This document shows positions 11,176 to 24,288 of a DNA stretch of 64,000 nt, one piece after another. The translations under genes were made by a program, and so were the position numbers. Within the stretch, counting starts at the first letter, position 1; each line of letters opens with the position of its first letter. A model generated the notes under the pieces. It was not told the origin of the DNA. It searched no databases and was given only the letters and a program-made list of their open reading frames with translations. This DNA comes from Castor canadensis (taxonomy: Eukaryota; Chordata; Mammalia; Rodentia; Castoridae): positions 78,743,501 through 78,807,500 of the forward strand of contig NC_133386.1 in assembly GCF_047511655.1 (NCBI RefSeq), read 5' to 3'.

Positions 11176-12129
11176 TAAATCAATGAGCCAAAGCTGGAAT
11201 AGACTTGGGTGGGTTAACATTCCTGAATAGAAACTTTTTATTTCTAAATACTTTCATTTGGAAGGGAATCTAGGTAACAGATGAAGAAGATTTTAAATTC
11301 TTTTTTCCTAGCCAGAGCACAACACAATCTAAACTCAGGAGAATAAATTTTCATAAAAGCAAAAATATGGCCTAAGAATACCAGGAAAGAAAAACTACAA
11401 GTTTCTTTATGACTAAAGATTATACTTAATGTTTTCTTCTAAATCCAAAAGAGGTATAAAACCAAATTAAGGAGATGGAATACTATGATGATACAAATTT
11501 TAGGGATGAAGCAATAAAGATCAAACTTGACCCCTGTGTATCTACAATATATTGTAGCAGAGAGGAGAATCAAAAGAAAACAGTCTAGGCCTGAGTCCTG
11601 AGAAAGTAGCAGGGAGCTAAGGATGGCATAGCAGAGAGATAAAATCTGAGGAATCTGACCATGATGAAGGTCACGTAGCACCAGGGAGGGGAAAAGTCAC
11701 ATAGCACTAGGATAAAGTAGCCAGTAAAATTAAATATAACCATATATGGATTAGACCTTGCTTTTTCCTTCTGTAACCTGCTTGCAATGGTACATAAGGT
11801 GAGGACCCTTTTGTTCTCGGGCCTCCGCCTTATGGACATGAGTCCACTGAGTCTGTGCTGGCACAATAAAACATTGCTTCCTGCTAATTGCCTAGAGTCC
11901 CATAACTCAGCTAGCAAACTCCTGCAACAATATGACTTTGTGAGCAAGCAGGTACAATGAAGTCTTGAGTCTTTGCATGTAAGGTTTATCAGTACATGAA
12001 AGAATAACTAAGATATCTTTAGGGAATGAGGCACTGATTCTCTAAACTTACAGTCTTGTTGAACTGGCCATGCCAGCTCAAAGATTCAGCCTCTGTTCTG
12101 AGAACTTTATCAGCAAAAGGTCATGCATA
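11176..12129. other. Unique DNA, no gene seen
   Basis: The longest open stretch is 120 codons on the minus strand (11585-11947). It has no recognisable domain and overlaps another minus-strand ORF. No repeat is identified. Confidence 0.5.
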
Positions 12130-13589
12130 ATAGACATAGGTAAGGACTTCCTCAGTAGAACTTGAGCAGCTCAGCAACTAAGAAAAAGGATTGACAAAGG
12201 GGACCATATGAAATTAAAAAGCTTCTGTTCAACAAAAGAAATGGTCTCTAAATTGAAGAGACCACCCACAGAATGGGAGAAAATCTTTGCTAGTTATATA
12301 TCAGACAAGGGACTGATAACTTGAATATATAAGGAGCTCAAAAAACTAAACTCCCAAAAAATCAATGACCCAATAAAGAAATGGGCAAATGACCTGAACA
12401 GAGCTTTTTCAAAGGAAGAAGTCCAAATGGCTAAAAAACACATGAAAAACTTCTCACTTACCCTGGCCATAAAGGAAATGCAAATCAAAACCACACTAAG
12501 GTTCCATCTCACTCCTGTAAGAATAGCTATCATCAAGAACACCACCAACAACAAATGTTGTGAGGATGTGGGGAAAAAGGAACCTTCATACACTGCTGGT
12601 GGGAAATGTAAGCTAGTACAACCACTATGGAAAACAATATGGAGGTTCATTAAAAAACTAAAAATAGATCTGCCATATGATCCAGCAATACCATTCCTAG
12701 GGATATACCTGAAGGAATGTGAGTCAGCTTACAACAAAGGCACCTGCACACCCATGTTTATTGCAGCACCAGTTACAATAGCCAAGCTATGGAAACAGCC
12801 AAGATGCCCCACTACTGACTAATGGGTTAAGAAAATATTTATACGCAATGGAATTTTACTTACCAGAGAGAAGAATGAAATTTTGTCATTCGCAAGTAAA
12901 TGGATGGAACTGGAGAACATCACCTCATCTTAAGTGAAGTTAGTTAGGCTCAGAAGGCCAAAAGCTGCATGTTCTTCCTCATATGCAGATTATAGACCTA
13001 AGACAAATGCAGCAATATTACAGGACATGGGTCACACTAAGGGGAGGCCACACATGGGAGGGATAGGGCAAGGGAAGAAAACCAAAAACTTGAATGTGGT
13101 TGATGTGTTCAGTGTACAGGAATGAATATAGTAATCTTAAACTGTCTGGGGCCACCATGGGAAGGAGACTAGGGAGAAGTGAAGAAGACTGGTAGAGTGG
13201 AACCAGTTGGGGCTGTAATACATATATGCATGGAAACAATACAAGCAAACAACCTGTGTAGCTATCTTTTTTAAACTAGCAAAAATGCCATTGTTCTCTT
13301 TTAGGTTTTTTCTTCTACAAATTTGGAGAACAGGAGGGCTGAATAGGTTTGGGGAGGGGGCGGGTAGCATGGGTGGGAGGGGTTGGAGGATGAATATGGT
13401 GCAGATAGTGTATACACATATATGTAAGTGCAAAAATGATACCTGTTGAAACTGTTCCAGAAATCCGAGGAGGAAAGATGAAAGAGCAGTGGAAGGGAGT
13501 GAAAACTATGATATATTAGATACATTGTAAGAATCTTTATAAATGTTACAACATACCCTCACCCGGCACAAGGATTTAAAAAAAAAAAA
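12130..13589 (+). mobile_element. 5'-truncated LINE-1 (ORF2 C-terminus and 3' UTR)
   Basis: The element starts inside ORF2 (ggattgacaaaggggaccat) and runs through the ORF2 C-terminal cysteine-rich region to a long 3' UTR and an A tail at 13578-13589. A 131-codon open stretch remains at 12427-12822 (ending ...IAKLWKQPRCPTTD). The frame is broken around it: a stop at 12820, and a defective stretch where 'ggtatttata' is shortened. The 3' UTR has a G-rich tract (13350-13392) and ends taccctcacccggcac. The same 3' end recurs at 49118 (sense) and, antisense, at 40374 and 43470. Confidence 0.92.
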
Positions 13590-14389
13590 GGTTACCATAG
13601 AGCCTTAAAAAAATGTCATTAATAGGTGCAGAATAAGGAAAGCTTGTTTAGTACACAAGTGGACAATTTTAGGTGTACTCTGGCTAAAAGTGGAGGTTGT
13701 ATCTATGACAGCTGTGTAAGACTGTGGTGACTCCACCAAGACTGAATGGGCAGTGGGATCCATCTACCTCAGAAACAGGCCATGAGGGATGCATTGTCTC
13801 TAGAGAAGGCAAAAAACAATAATAAACTAATTAAAAGTTGATCTGCTTTTTTTTTATTATTACTATCACCTGCAAGTCTAAACACTCTCAGTAGAAAAAT
13901 ATAGCCCCCTGGAAAAAAATCTCTTGTTGGTTAAGATCTAAACACATAGAGCAGTTTATATATATATATGCATGCTTTAACTGAGCTCTTTTTAAGAAAC
14001 TTACTCTTCAGTGTTTATTGTATTCTATATGAAAGGTAATTGAGAGACTCACCAGATGCGAAGTTGGCCGCTGACTTGTGAGACTCAGTCACATGTATTT
14101 GTTTCAAGACCGAGTTTTTAATAATTCAAAATCAGTAGAGTATCCTTCAGCCATAGTTTGTATTTTTACATATTCCTGGGCATAAACTGTTTATTTTAAA
14201 TAATGACTATGAGTATAAATATGCTTAAATAGAACTTTGGTTACTTTAATTCTGTCATTTCATGTGACATCTTTTAAAATTTGTGGAAGCTAAGGCTCAA
14301 AACAGAAACTATAATGGTAAGTCTTTATTATTGTAGCAGACCAATACATAGATTTGGTTTTATTTATTTATTTAATATTTATTTATTTA
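13590..14389. other. Unique DNA, no gene seen
   Basis: No recognised repeat apart from a short TA run at about 13951-13970. No credible ORF. Confidence 0.5.
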
Positions 14390-14458
14390 GTGGTGTTGGG
14401 AATTGAATTCCTTGCTAGGCAAGCAATGCTATACCACTGGAGGCACATCCCCCAAGTC
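14390..14458 (-). repeat. ID-like SINE fragment
   Basis: The plus strand carries the reverse complement of the ID-like unit: gtggtgttgggaattgaatt, ccttgctaggcaagcaatgc, taccactgg..cccccaag. It is preceded by (TTTA)n-type sequence from about 14361, the reverse complement of an A-rich tail. Part of the tRNA-like body is deleted compared with the copy at 7790-7880. Confidence 0.75.
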
Positions 14459-16584
14459 TGATTTGTTCTCCTTTTGTTTCAAAAAATACCTTGAGTAAAT
14501 CCAGAACATTGAGAAAGTAATCCATTACTTTTTTCCTTTTCAGTACTGTAATATCTCTTTATTTCTGGCATGATTCTGTATATAAAATTCAATAATGAAA
14601 ACTTTTCACTGAATTTTTTTCTAGCCATTATTTTAGTTTCATGTCATAGTTCTCACTGAGAATCATTTTGTCATATGGAGGAGTGGGCTGTTGAAAAATA
14701 ATCTTCTCTGGGTTTTAAACTCAATAGGGATGTCTCTCAGTGATAGTGTGATGGCCATGAATGCTTGGCAAATCTCTCCCAATTGTCATTGCAAACAAAG
14801 CCCATGAGACACTGGGTGAGGGAAATGCTGTCAATTATGTCCATCTCCTGTGCTTGTTACTGATCCCTTCATAGAGAGGGAAGAAGCATAGTCAAGGCCT
14901 AGCTCCATTTTTCATGAAAATCTTAATATTCTATCTATTTTAGGCATCTTGGTGAATCCCTTTAGGTTTTACAGGTGATTTATAGCATTGCATTTAGGGT
15001 GACCATTTTGCAATGGACATGATGCCTGCTAGTGGCATATTCCTTTTCGTTCCTCAGAGCCAGGTAATTAATGACACTGCTAGGGATATACATAGCAGTG
15101 AAGGTTTTTGAATCAGATATCTGTTAGGTGCTAATATTTTACTTGTAAATTATCTATACATCTTAATGCTAGAGAATGTTGAACAAAGAAAAGAGCTTTT
15201 CTTTACTCGAGTGTTCATTGACATAGCAGCCAACAGACATCATATTTACCTTCCTTTCAATGTTTAAACTTTTGGGCAAAATTTATCATACTCAATTGTG
15301 GAATACAGTACAGTTAATAGAGCCTAACACAAAGTATGATTCAGAGAAATTCCAAAAAAATCATCTCAAAATCAGTTCATCAGTACTCTGAAGAAAACTG
15401 AGATGCAGGAAATTATTACTATTGATTTGAAAAGAACACATCCTGCTGAATTAATTTAATCTTCTGTTAAAAAAAAAGTCTGGCCTGTTTAAAATGTAAA
15501 ATAATAGATAGAAGCTTTCCTGACTTTTCAAGAAAGTCACATACAAGTACTTTAGGAAACTGGAAAAAATGTATATCATAACTGATATCTGAATCAGGGT
15601 TCAGCAAGTGTGATTGGAATTAAGGAGTTTAATATAAAAATTAAAATTGAGGCCTCCAATAATATGAGGACAGCAGCAGACTGAAAGTCAAGAAGCCTGT
15701 AGTGTTGGAAGGTGGAGAAATGATTGCTGATTTTCTGAGCCTGAAATGTGAATATTTTCAAAGGTTTGTTGGAAAACTGCTGAATTTATCAATATTCTCT
15801 AGTAAAGCTTCCACCAATTGGCACTATCTTACACAGCAAAGCAGGTACTCTGAAGAAGACCGAGGAACTTCTGCCAATGCATCTGACTGTTGTTCTCAGG
15901 AATAATGGCTCCTTTTCCTCTGTCCTCCCAATATCGCATCAGTTGATCTCACTGGCAAACTTTAACCTGGAACCACTCAGAAAAGAAGAGTGGATTTCTC
16001 CACATGTCATAAGAGAGGGAGTATGTGATGCCATGTTACAGAAGACTCCAAAGAGTGACAAATACCTGTTAACTCAAATAAATCAGACTTTGCCTGCCTG
16101 TGCTGAGCACACAGGAGAATGCTATCATCTATTGATGGGAGCTGTAACTAACTTCATTCAATTTTCCCATGACACCAAGCCTACTATGGTGAATTAGAAT
16201 TAGAAATGAGGTCTACATAAGATGAAAGGTTTTCAGAAAGCACAATTGTATGGATGGAATGCAAAATTGCATGAATAGAAATAAAAACAGACTGGGTAAA
16301 AAACAGTTTTTGAGTTTCAAAAAAGAAACTCAATGGTGATATTAAAAAATAAAGAATCTTAGACCTTCTGGGAACCAGAGGGATGATCTGGAACCACTTG
16401 CCTACATAAGAGTACTGGTTGAAAGAGGAGCTGGAGCTTGAATAAAGCATTCAAGCAGTAAGGCTCAGTGAGGTGGTGTTTATTTCTGCCCATGATCTGT
16501 CTATATTATAGACTTAGAAATTCATCTTCTTTGATGGAAGAGCGGGTCAAATCTAGATATAGTGACATAGATTCAATACTAAAA
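14459..16584. other. Unique DNA, no gene seen
   Basis: ORFs of 67, 106 and 88 codons (15702-16450) overlap in different frames and show no domains. The sequence around 15600-16100 is of medium complexity and could be an old repeat I cannot name. Confidence 0.45.
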
Positions 16585-17335
16585 GAATGCCAATCTAAAT
16601 GAAATTTTATGGTTTGCAGGTAAATGGATGGAACTGGGAAGCATCATGTTATGGGAAGTAAGCCAGGCTCAAAAGGTCAAAGGTCACACGTTTCACCTCC
16701 TATGTAAAAGCTAGACCTATAAGAAAAATGCACACATGATTGCATATATGATATGATCTTATATGTAGGGAGAGATAGAGAGAGAGAAAGAAGGAGGACA
16801 TGATTTATTGATGTATTAGTGGCTGTGTCTGAGGGGACAGCAAGAGGCAGGAGAGGGAAAGAATGTTAGGGAGTGAAGAATAACACATATTGCATGTGTG
16901 TATGATGATACTATAATGCAATCACCATAAGCTGATGAATAACAGCGGAGCATGGTGACAGAGAAAGAGTAATGGGGGCGGTTAATCTGTTTAAAGCATG
17001 ATATATACATGTCTGCAATTCCAAAGTGAAACCCACTTGAACTAGTAATATAGACTAGATTTTTTTTTAAAAAATGAAAGATGGGAAGGTAAAACAGATC
17101 CTTTCTGGGGGTGGGTACCAGTATGAGGGGGAGGGCATAAGGAAAGGGTGAGAGAGGGAGAATGTGGTAGATGTCTTTTGTATTCATGTATGAAAATTGT
17201 TCTAAGAAGGGAGAAGAGAACATGAAGAACAATGTGGGGCAGGGAATCTAATTAAGATATGTTATAAATATATATGTAAGTGTCACAATGTATCCCCCTG
17301 TACAAATATTATATGATAATAAAAAACAAAAGAAA
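16585..17335 (+). mobile_element. L1 3' end of a distinct type
   Basis: It begins in the last part of ORF2 (tttgcaggtaaatggatgg) and continues as a 3' UTR ending aatgtatccccctgtacaaa..aataaaaaac. A GA-rich stretch lies at about 16766-16795 and a G-rich tract at 17106-17160 (ctgggggtgggtacc, gagggggaggg). The terminal sequence differs from the L1 ends at 13589, 57055 and 60266, so it is a separate subfamily. The 138-codon minus-strand ORF inside it (16816-17232) is not a gene. Confidence 0.85.
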
Positions 17336-17734
17336 GTCAGTCTATTAGCTTTCTATGAGAAATATAACTTTCAAGGACCAGAAAAGTCTGTTGGTCTGAG
17401 CAGTACATTTGCTTCAAGTAGGCAAGTGCCACAGGTAGTGGTCTCTGCCACAGTCTGACACTGTCAGTTTTCTCCATCAGTCTTCATGGATGACCAGCAC
17501 ATGTTCTTATGTGCCATCTTTCGTTTAATACACAATCTTTGATCATGTGACCATCCTGATGATCAAGGTTTTCCCCTTTTGAATCTGTCTTTATGTGGGC
17601 CATTTTGTATTGATTGTATAATTTCGCCCTCAGGGGCAATCCTATTATTTTCTAGCAATTTTTTAGTATGTACCATATAATCTGTGGGGAGTCCACAACC
17701 ATCAATTAAAGGGTTTTGTCCATCTCTTTACAGT
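17336..17734. other. Unique DNA, no gene seen
   Basis: Neither a repeat nor a credible coding region is recognised. Confidence 0.5.
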
Positions 17735-18010
17735 GACTCTAATTTTGAATTTATGGAAAATCATGAAGAATTTGAAAGGTTCAGAGAAAAGTCATGAAGA
17801 TGATTTATGGATTTGAGAATGACTCATGTGAAAAGGTCAAAAATACTGGAGAGAAATCTGAAGGTGGATTTAATCATTATGTTAAGAAAATATTGGATTG
17901 TTGAACAAAAGAGACCAAACTTTTTTGCAGCATGAGGGAGTTTGGCTTGACATAAAGAAGAACTTCCTTATAGTGAGAAATGTGAAAGATAAATAGGCTA
18001 CCAGAAAGTT
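17735..18010 (+). repeat. L3/CR1-like LINE fossil (tentative)
   Basis: Motifs fit the 3' region of the CR1/L3 clade, in the right order: gaaaatcatgaagaatttga, gagaatgactcatgtg, ttggcttgacataaagaaga, acttccttatagtgaga and aataggctacc. These correspond to the family's 'ctcaacataaggaagaactt' and 'tgggctgcc' regions. It is very diverged, as expected for an element that died out before placental mammals radiated. Confidence 0.55.
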
Positions 18011-21000
18011 AAAAAATCTGCTCTGCAGAGTTTGAAAAATGTTTTTACTTATTTTAGGCTGTTCTCTTTGAAGGCAAAGAAATGGGCCATACAACATTTT
18101 GATTTTTTTCCAGATTTGAGATTTATGGATTAACTTTCTCAGGAATAAAGTAATGAATCCTTCCATAGTTAAGTGAATCAGCAACTTGAAGTGATGATCC
18201 AAGGTAAAATCTTGTTTGTAACCTGGTTTAACTTTTGTCTAGCAAGAGAATTCCTTGAAACACTGATATAACCACAAACTGCCACACAGGCATACCCAAG
18301 AATTTACTTTAAGGGATTCACGGACTCCCCAGTTTATACAAGAAGCAAGCCTTTGGTGGTCAAGGGAATCAGATTTATAAACAAAATAAAACAAAACAAA
18401 AACTCTCTAGGAGAAATTTATTTTTTACCACAGAAATGGTCAATCCTACTTTTACATGAATAGTAAAGATGTGTCTGCAGTCTTCTCCACACCATTCATA
18501 TCTTCAACACCACAAGGAATGCATGGCACATATCCCCGTCATCTATCTCATTTTCTCCTGTTTTTGTTCCTCCTAGTCTTTTCTGCTCACTCGCTCATAC
18601 CCTTTATCATCTTTTTTTGTCCCTTCCTTTCAGTCGGCTTATTAGTGGCCCCCAGGACAAAAGGTAGCAACTAAAAAGATTGCCTATTCCAAGCCTAGAG
18701 TCTGATTAAAATGAATGTTCATATTAAACAAAGGTCACCTAAGTTCACTTGTCTCTGTCAGTCAAATCCATAATCATATTTGAAGAGAAAGGTAACTGCT
18801 AGCACAGATGGTAGACTCTGGAGATGACTGCTGTGTTTCTAGGACTCTTCGGTTAGAATATCTGACAAGTGTCCTCTCTGGGTTGGGGTCCAAGGTACTT
18901 GGGAAAAGCAGAATTTCTCAAACAGCTCTACATGATTGGGTTGCTTTCCCTTGAGAAGGTTTTTATGGGGAGTCAGGGGAGATCATTGGGCTCCCCTCAC
19001 TTTGTTCCCAGCTCTTCCCGTCACCCTTGCAAGAATGAATGGTTTGTATAGAATTAATGTGCCTTCTGGTGTTATTTCAGAGAATTTCCACTTTCCGTGC
19101 AGCCCTTTCTATTTTAATAGTTTCTCTTTGAGAAGTCATTTCCCACAGAATCAAGGATAACACATCCATTTGCTCCTTAATTATAGACGCCTGTCCATGG
19201 AACTCATCTTCCTGCATTTTGTAGCATTCTAGTCTTTTCAGGCTAACGATGGTTTCAGATGAAAGAAAACCTTGCCACGAAATAAACTCTCTGGAAGTTT
19301 AAGTATTCATGTAGAAGATACATGCGCTAATAAGACTGGTAGACATATTTGGAAGGTTTTCTCCTACTTTTAACTTTAAAACATTCCCAAAAGAGATTAA
19401 AGATTTAAATTTTAACTTGAAGTCTTAGCCAAATTTCTATTTTAAACCAAAAGTAAAGAGTAAACTTTTTACTCTTGTGAGTAAAGAGTTGACTAATTGA
19501 AGAATCTTTCTCTCAACATGGACTGGGTGTTAACCTTAAGTGTGGCAAAGTCAAGGAAGTGGCATTTCTTACTAACAAAATACTACACATTGAAACACTG
19601 TACTACATTTCCAAGGAGAACATTGGGTAAATTTGGACTGAGCTACACCAACTATTAAGTTATTTTCCATTTTACTCCTAGTTATGGGCAACATGAATTC
19701 CATAACTAATTATATCTCTTCCTTATTTTCTTCCTAAGGGTCCTAGAATTTACTGTGTAGCTTTCCTTAATCCTATCTAGAAATTTGAGGACTGTGTTTC
19801 TGTGGACTAACTTTCCTGGGCTTTTCTTTTCCTCCTTTCCATTTTGAGTTAATTTATTTTCAGGAAAAAATATCTTGTGTGAAATGTAGCTCCATAAACT
19901 ATCTTAGGTCAGTTTTGTGTTAAGGTAGGACATCATACAAATAACATCAATAATTTTCTAATGGTGTAATCTTGAAACCTGACATTTCAAAGGATATTAA
20001 CAACTTTGAAAAAATGGATGAGCTACCAGTAGCTAGTCCCATTTCATTGAAAAGTCGGTCAACTCTGTTCGGTTCAAAGTAAATTGGACACACCTAAAGT
20101 TTGTTCATAGCAAAATTAAACCCACAGCAATGATGGGATCTAAATTAAAAAAAACCCATATTTTCCAAGTCCAGATTTATGTTGTATCTACAAGTATGTG
20201 TAGTGTACCATGGTGTATCAGTACTTACACGAAATGGAAAGAGAATCCCATGGGTTTTTTCTGCTTCTGGGAATTTTAAGTCTAAACAATATGGAGGCCA
20301 CATGCTGTATCTTAACTTATCTCCACAAGGACTTTGGTCACTGAGAAGTCTTTGGTAGCACCTAAGTTGCCCCTTCACAACTCTCCAGGTCTAGAGCAGT
20401 GTTGTTTTTTGGAAAATACCGACATTCCCCTGGAGGACACATCAGAGGCATGGTTGAGTAGAAAAACAGGAGACATAACTGAGGGGCTGAAAGCTGTGCA
20501 TGCATGGATGAGGGATGAGTGGGCTTATTTGTTTTAAAGAGAAATCTGGGAGGACAAGAATGGAGATGTAGTGAGCAAGGTATCCAGGGGTATCCAGGTG
20601 TTCTTCTAAGCATCACATTATTTTCCCTGATGTCTACACTTGGCTGCTTATTTATGTGTTTTTCTTGAGACTGAATAATTTTTGACCTTGGCTTTCTCCT
20701 GAACAATCTATGAATTAAGGAAATGTCTGTGAACATAATAACTTGACTTCTTTTTGGCAGGTTAGAAAGTGACAAGAGAAAGAAAGGAAGGACAAAGGGG
20801 TGACAAGAAATTACCTACAGGGCTAAAATGAGCAAGTATTCCAATTTCCTTTCAGTCATCCGTGGCTCCTTGGAGATGAGAACTTTCACTTCTGGTGAAT
20901 CCAGCATTTCAGGAATTCCTTAGATTTTAGTTACAGCAATTATAAGTCTGGAGACTGGTTAAACGTTAATGATAACTAAACTTTAAAAATAAGCCTTCTA

Positions 21001-21314
21001 CTGAAAGATACAATCTTTTCCAGTTCTGAAATCTTTTGGTACCATCTTAGAAATACTGTTTTCTCATTATATTCTGTCTGTTCCTTTAAAAAAAAATACA
21101 TGAAACGAGCGGCTAGAGTTACTCTGGCGTAGCAGCCATGAGGCAGCGGAGGCAGGGAAACAATGCAGCAGTATAGGCGTCCAGGAACGCTGATGGTGGA
21201 CCCGAAGGATTTGGCATGATGACTACATTTGAGTGTTCCAATGTTTGGGGTTAATGGGTGAGGACAGCTTGACACCCATCTCCTTTTCCAGCATAACAAT
21301 ACTGTTTAAATCAG
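18011..21314. other. Unique DNA, no gene seen
   Basis: This is the longest repeat-poor run in the first third of the window. Overlapping ORFs on both strands (for example 20362-20775 minus, 137 codons, and 20976-21299 minus, 107 codons) have no domains. A small CpG-enriched patch at 21106-21204 is listed separately. Confidence 0.5.
21106..21204. other. Small CpG-enriched patch
   Basis: Seven CpG dinucleotides fall in 99 bp (starting at 21106, 21110, 21128, 21147, 21178, 21188 and 21203), in a window where CpG is otherwise scarce. It is preceded by a 9-base A run. No gene or repeat is recognised. It is much too short for a classical CpG island. It could be recently inserted sequence or a small regulatory site. 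Confidence 0.5.
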
Positions 21315-21390
21315 GTTAAATTAGATATTGCATGAAAAGCGTCTGGTACATAAGTGCTCAGTTAATTGTGGATGCTATTACTATTTGCAA
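21315..21390 (-). repeat. MIR fragment (tentative)
   Basis: A short match to the antisense MIR 5' region: catgaaaagcgtctggtaca, taagtgctcagttaattgt and a 'gctattacta' ending. Only about 75 bp. Confidence 0.45.
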
Positions 21391-21616
21391 TTATTAAACA
21401 ATGGTTATAGTAATTATTATCTTAAATAAATAATCACACTCTCTCAAGAAGTGTCCTTCTTACTTTTTGACAGCACAAAGTGTTCCAGACTCATCTTGTA
21501 ACATCCTTGCTCCAGCTTTAGAATCAGAGAATTTTCCAAAGAGCCCTCATTCCTTTTGTTGAAGAATGATGTTCAGAAGCCAGATAGGTATTCGAGACCC
21601 TCCTAGAGGCCAAATC

Positions 21617-21653
21617 ATATACATATATATGTACGCATGTATGTATGTATATA
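21617..21653. repeat. Compound TA/TATG microsatellite
   Basis: An imperfect run of ta and gtat units (acatatatatgtacgcatg followed by tatgtatgta). Simple sequence. Confidence 0.8.
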
Positions 21654-22149
21654 AACATACTTATATGTCTATGTCTGTATCTTATTAAAACAACTTTATG
21701 CTACTTCTGATTTGTATTCAACATCCTAGGACCTTTCTGATCCTTACTAGTAATTCTTGTATCTCTGTGAGAAATCTGGATTCATTATCCAAAATATATT
21801 TATTATGTTCCCAACCCTGGAATGCACAAATTTAATTTTAGATTTATTAGGCCATACCTCTATGCAGATCAAATTTCAAAAAGAATAAAACATCTGTATC
21901 TTTTTCTTTTCTTTGTAAGTAAAGCAAGAGACTTTTTTGAGATAGAAAAGTAGCAAAGAGTAGAACTCCCAGAGCTGGAGGGATTCCAAGAGAGGGTGCC
22001 CAGTAACCTTTTTTCTTTAGCTTTACATATATAGTAAACTACTATTATCTAGTTACTTGGGCTAGTTCTTTTCTTCACCAGTCCTTTCAGTGTGGCTATT
22101 TTATTCATCAGTAATGTAGTTAGTCTAACTCTGGATTATATTTTGAGTT

Positions 22150-23565
22150 CTCCCATGTCCTGGTTAATTTTATTGTTTATTTTTTACTATGTGAAACATT
22201 GCCATGATACTAAAACTCAGAAATACACAATAAGGTTATAACACTGCATTCCACCCTTTACACTGTATATAACCATTTACATTACTGTTTCTGGTTTGTT
22301 CTCCTTGTATTTCTTTGTGTATTTTTTGTTTTCTCTTATTTATTAATGAAGATAGCACACTATAGATAATCTTTGGACTTTGCTTATTGTACTTAGCAAT
22401 ATATCCTGTAAGTCATTCTATATCAGTTCATAGCAATTTTCCTTATGCTTTTTATGCAGTTGCATGGCATTCCCCTGCATAGATATACCATTATTTGTCT
22501 TATGCAGTGGTGAGTATACAGCTTTGTTGCATGTTGCCTGATTCCCCATGCAGATTTCTTCCAGTTTGCATGCCCAGCAATAAAAGAGAATCAGTTTTTC
22601 CTCTAGTCTGACCAAAAACATATTTTGTTCCACTTGCAGACCTTTCAAATCTGATGGTAAAAATTGCCAATTTCATGTTGCTTCAGTTTGTATTTTTTTC
22701 ATTATGAATAATTTAAACATTTTTACATATGTTTAAGAGCCATTTGTATATTTTTGGTGAATTGTCTATTCATATCTTCTTAACATTTTTCTCTCGGGTT
22801 GTGGTTCTTTGTTCTTCGGTTTTTAAGAATTCTTTTATCTTAGGGACTTTAGCCCTTTAACTGGGTTATGTACTGTAAATATTTTCCTGGTTTGTTATTG
22901 CTTTTCTAGTTATGATGTTTGCATGGATTCTTTAAGAATTTTTATGTGATCAAACGTCCGTATTTCCTTTTCTTGCTTTTGAAAGCCATTTTCTACAATG
23001 AGATTAAAAAATAATTCACCAAAATTTCTAATCCTTGTATGGTTTCATTTATTACTTTAAGATCCCAGATCTATTACGTGTTTATTCCTATGTATGGAAT
23101 ATGTATGGATCTAATTTGACTTTTGCTGAATGGCTGTCAGTTGTTAAAAACTCCACCTTGGCTCCAATAATTTGAGATGCATTTTATCATATACTAAGTT
23201 TTCATAGATATTTCTATTCTTTTCCATTTGTCTCTTTGACTGTTCATGTGCCAGTACCACAGTATTTAAATCAGAGAATTTATGGTAAAGAACTTTTAGG
23301 TAAGGCCAGTTTCCTCTCACAGTTTTTCTTTTTCAGTGCTCCCTGAGTATTCTTGCATGTTTGTTTTCCATATGAACTTTACTAGCAACTTGTCTAACTC
23401 CATAAAAAGTCATGTTGGTATTTTATTGGCATAGTTGTAAATTTATACCTTAACCTAGGAAGAGTTGACATCTTTATAATGTTGAGTCATTCTACACAAG
23501 AATAAGGGATGTCTTTCCATTTGTTTAAGTCTACTTTTGTTTCTTTTTGGAGAGTATCCTTAATA
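22150..23565 (-). mobile_element. Ancient L1 (L1M-type) ORF2 region
   Basis: The plus strand is T-rich and follows the antisense order of an old L1 from the 3' side: tgtacttagcaatatatcct (22390), gttgcatggcattcccct (22459), tatgtactgtaaatatttt (22866), tgtgatcaaacgtccg (22945), tgtgccagtaccacag (23248), then acatctttataatgttgag (23469) and gatgtctttccatttg. About 1.4 kb is continuous with no long ORF. It is older than the other L1s here, which is why few words match exactly. Confidence 0.75.
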
Positions 23566-23664
23566 TTTTAGTCCAAAGAAGAGACTAATAAGGAAAGGTT
23601 CAGACCTAAGGAGTCACTGGGCAACAACTTCAAATACAACTTCCCAGTGATTATGTCTTCCTTG

Positions 23665-23835
23665 TGATCCATTCAACTAATATTTACTGAGCATTTATTT
23701 ACCTACAAAATGGTAGGCTCTGTGCTAGGTCCTGAGATACAAAAGTAAAACACTTGGTCCCTACCCGGGAGATGCTGACAATTTAGTCAGTGGCACAGAT
23801 TATTAAACTGACAAAAACAATTCTTTCTTGTTAAG
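23665..23835 (+). repeat. MIR/L2-type ancient repeat
   Basis: Contains tccattcaactaatattta, ctgagcatttatttacct, gctctgtgctaggtcctgag and aacacttggtccctacc. This is the familiar 'tattgagtgcc..aggcactgtgctagg..gtccctgcc' arrangement of old mammalian repeats. I cannot settle the exact family. Confidence 0.55.
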
Positions 23836-24250
23836 AACAGCCCAATCTTTTCACAGAAGAGGAGAACTTGACTCATTGTCTGTGAGACATCAGGGAGGAT
23901 ATTGAAATTGATTGTATGAAACCTAGCTGGAAATGTTACATTGCTGTCATTTATACATGCAACAACTTTTGCTCATGACTGCGTCTTATAGAAGACAATA
24001 TAAAAGTCAAATTGTAAAGTGTTAAAGCCCTTCTTGTTCAAGCATGGATAGCTGGTGAGATATCAAGTGGGATGTTGTAATTAGTTGATTTGAGCAGCAG
24101 CTGGTACTCGGCACGCTTCTCTTCTCAAATCACTTTCCTTTCCAATGGCTATTAATAATTTGACTAAAAAGGAAGCAAATCCTTAGAGACTTTTATTATT
24201 CTTCCCTAATTTTTCTACTAATTCTTGTCATTTAACGTGTGGCCAGCACT

Positions 24251-24251
<1 letters not shown>

Positions 24252-24287
<36 letters not shown>
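24252..24287. repeat. (GT)n microsatellite
   Basis: About 15 uninterrupted GT units, followed by tatgtgt. Potentially polymorphic. Confidence 0.95.

Positions 24288-24288
<1 letters not shown>

Noticed and set aside
12427..12822. 131-codon ORF as a host gene
   Set aside because: It is the surviving C-terminal piece of L1 ORF2 in a 5'-truncated element.
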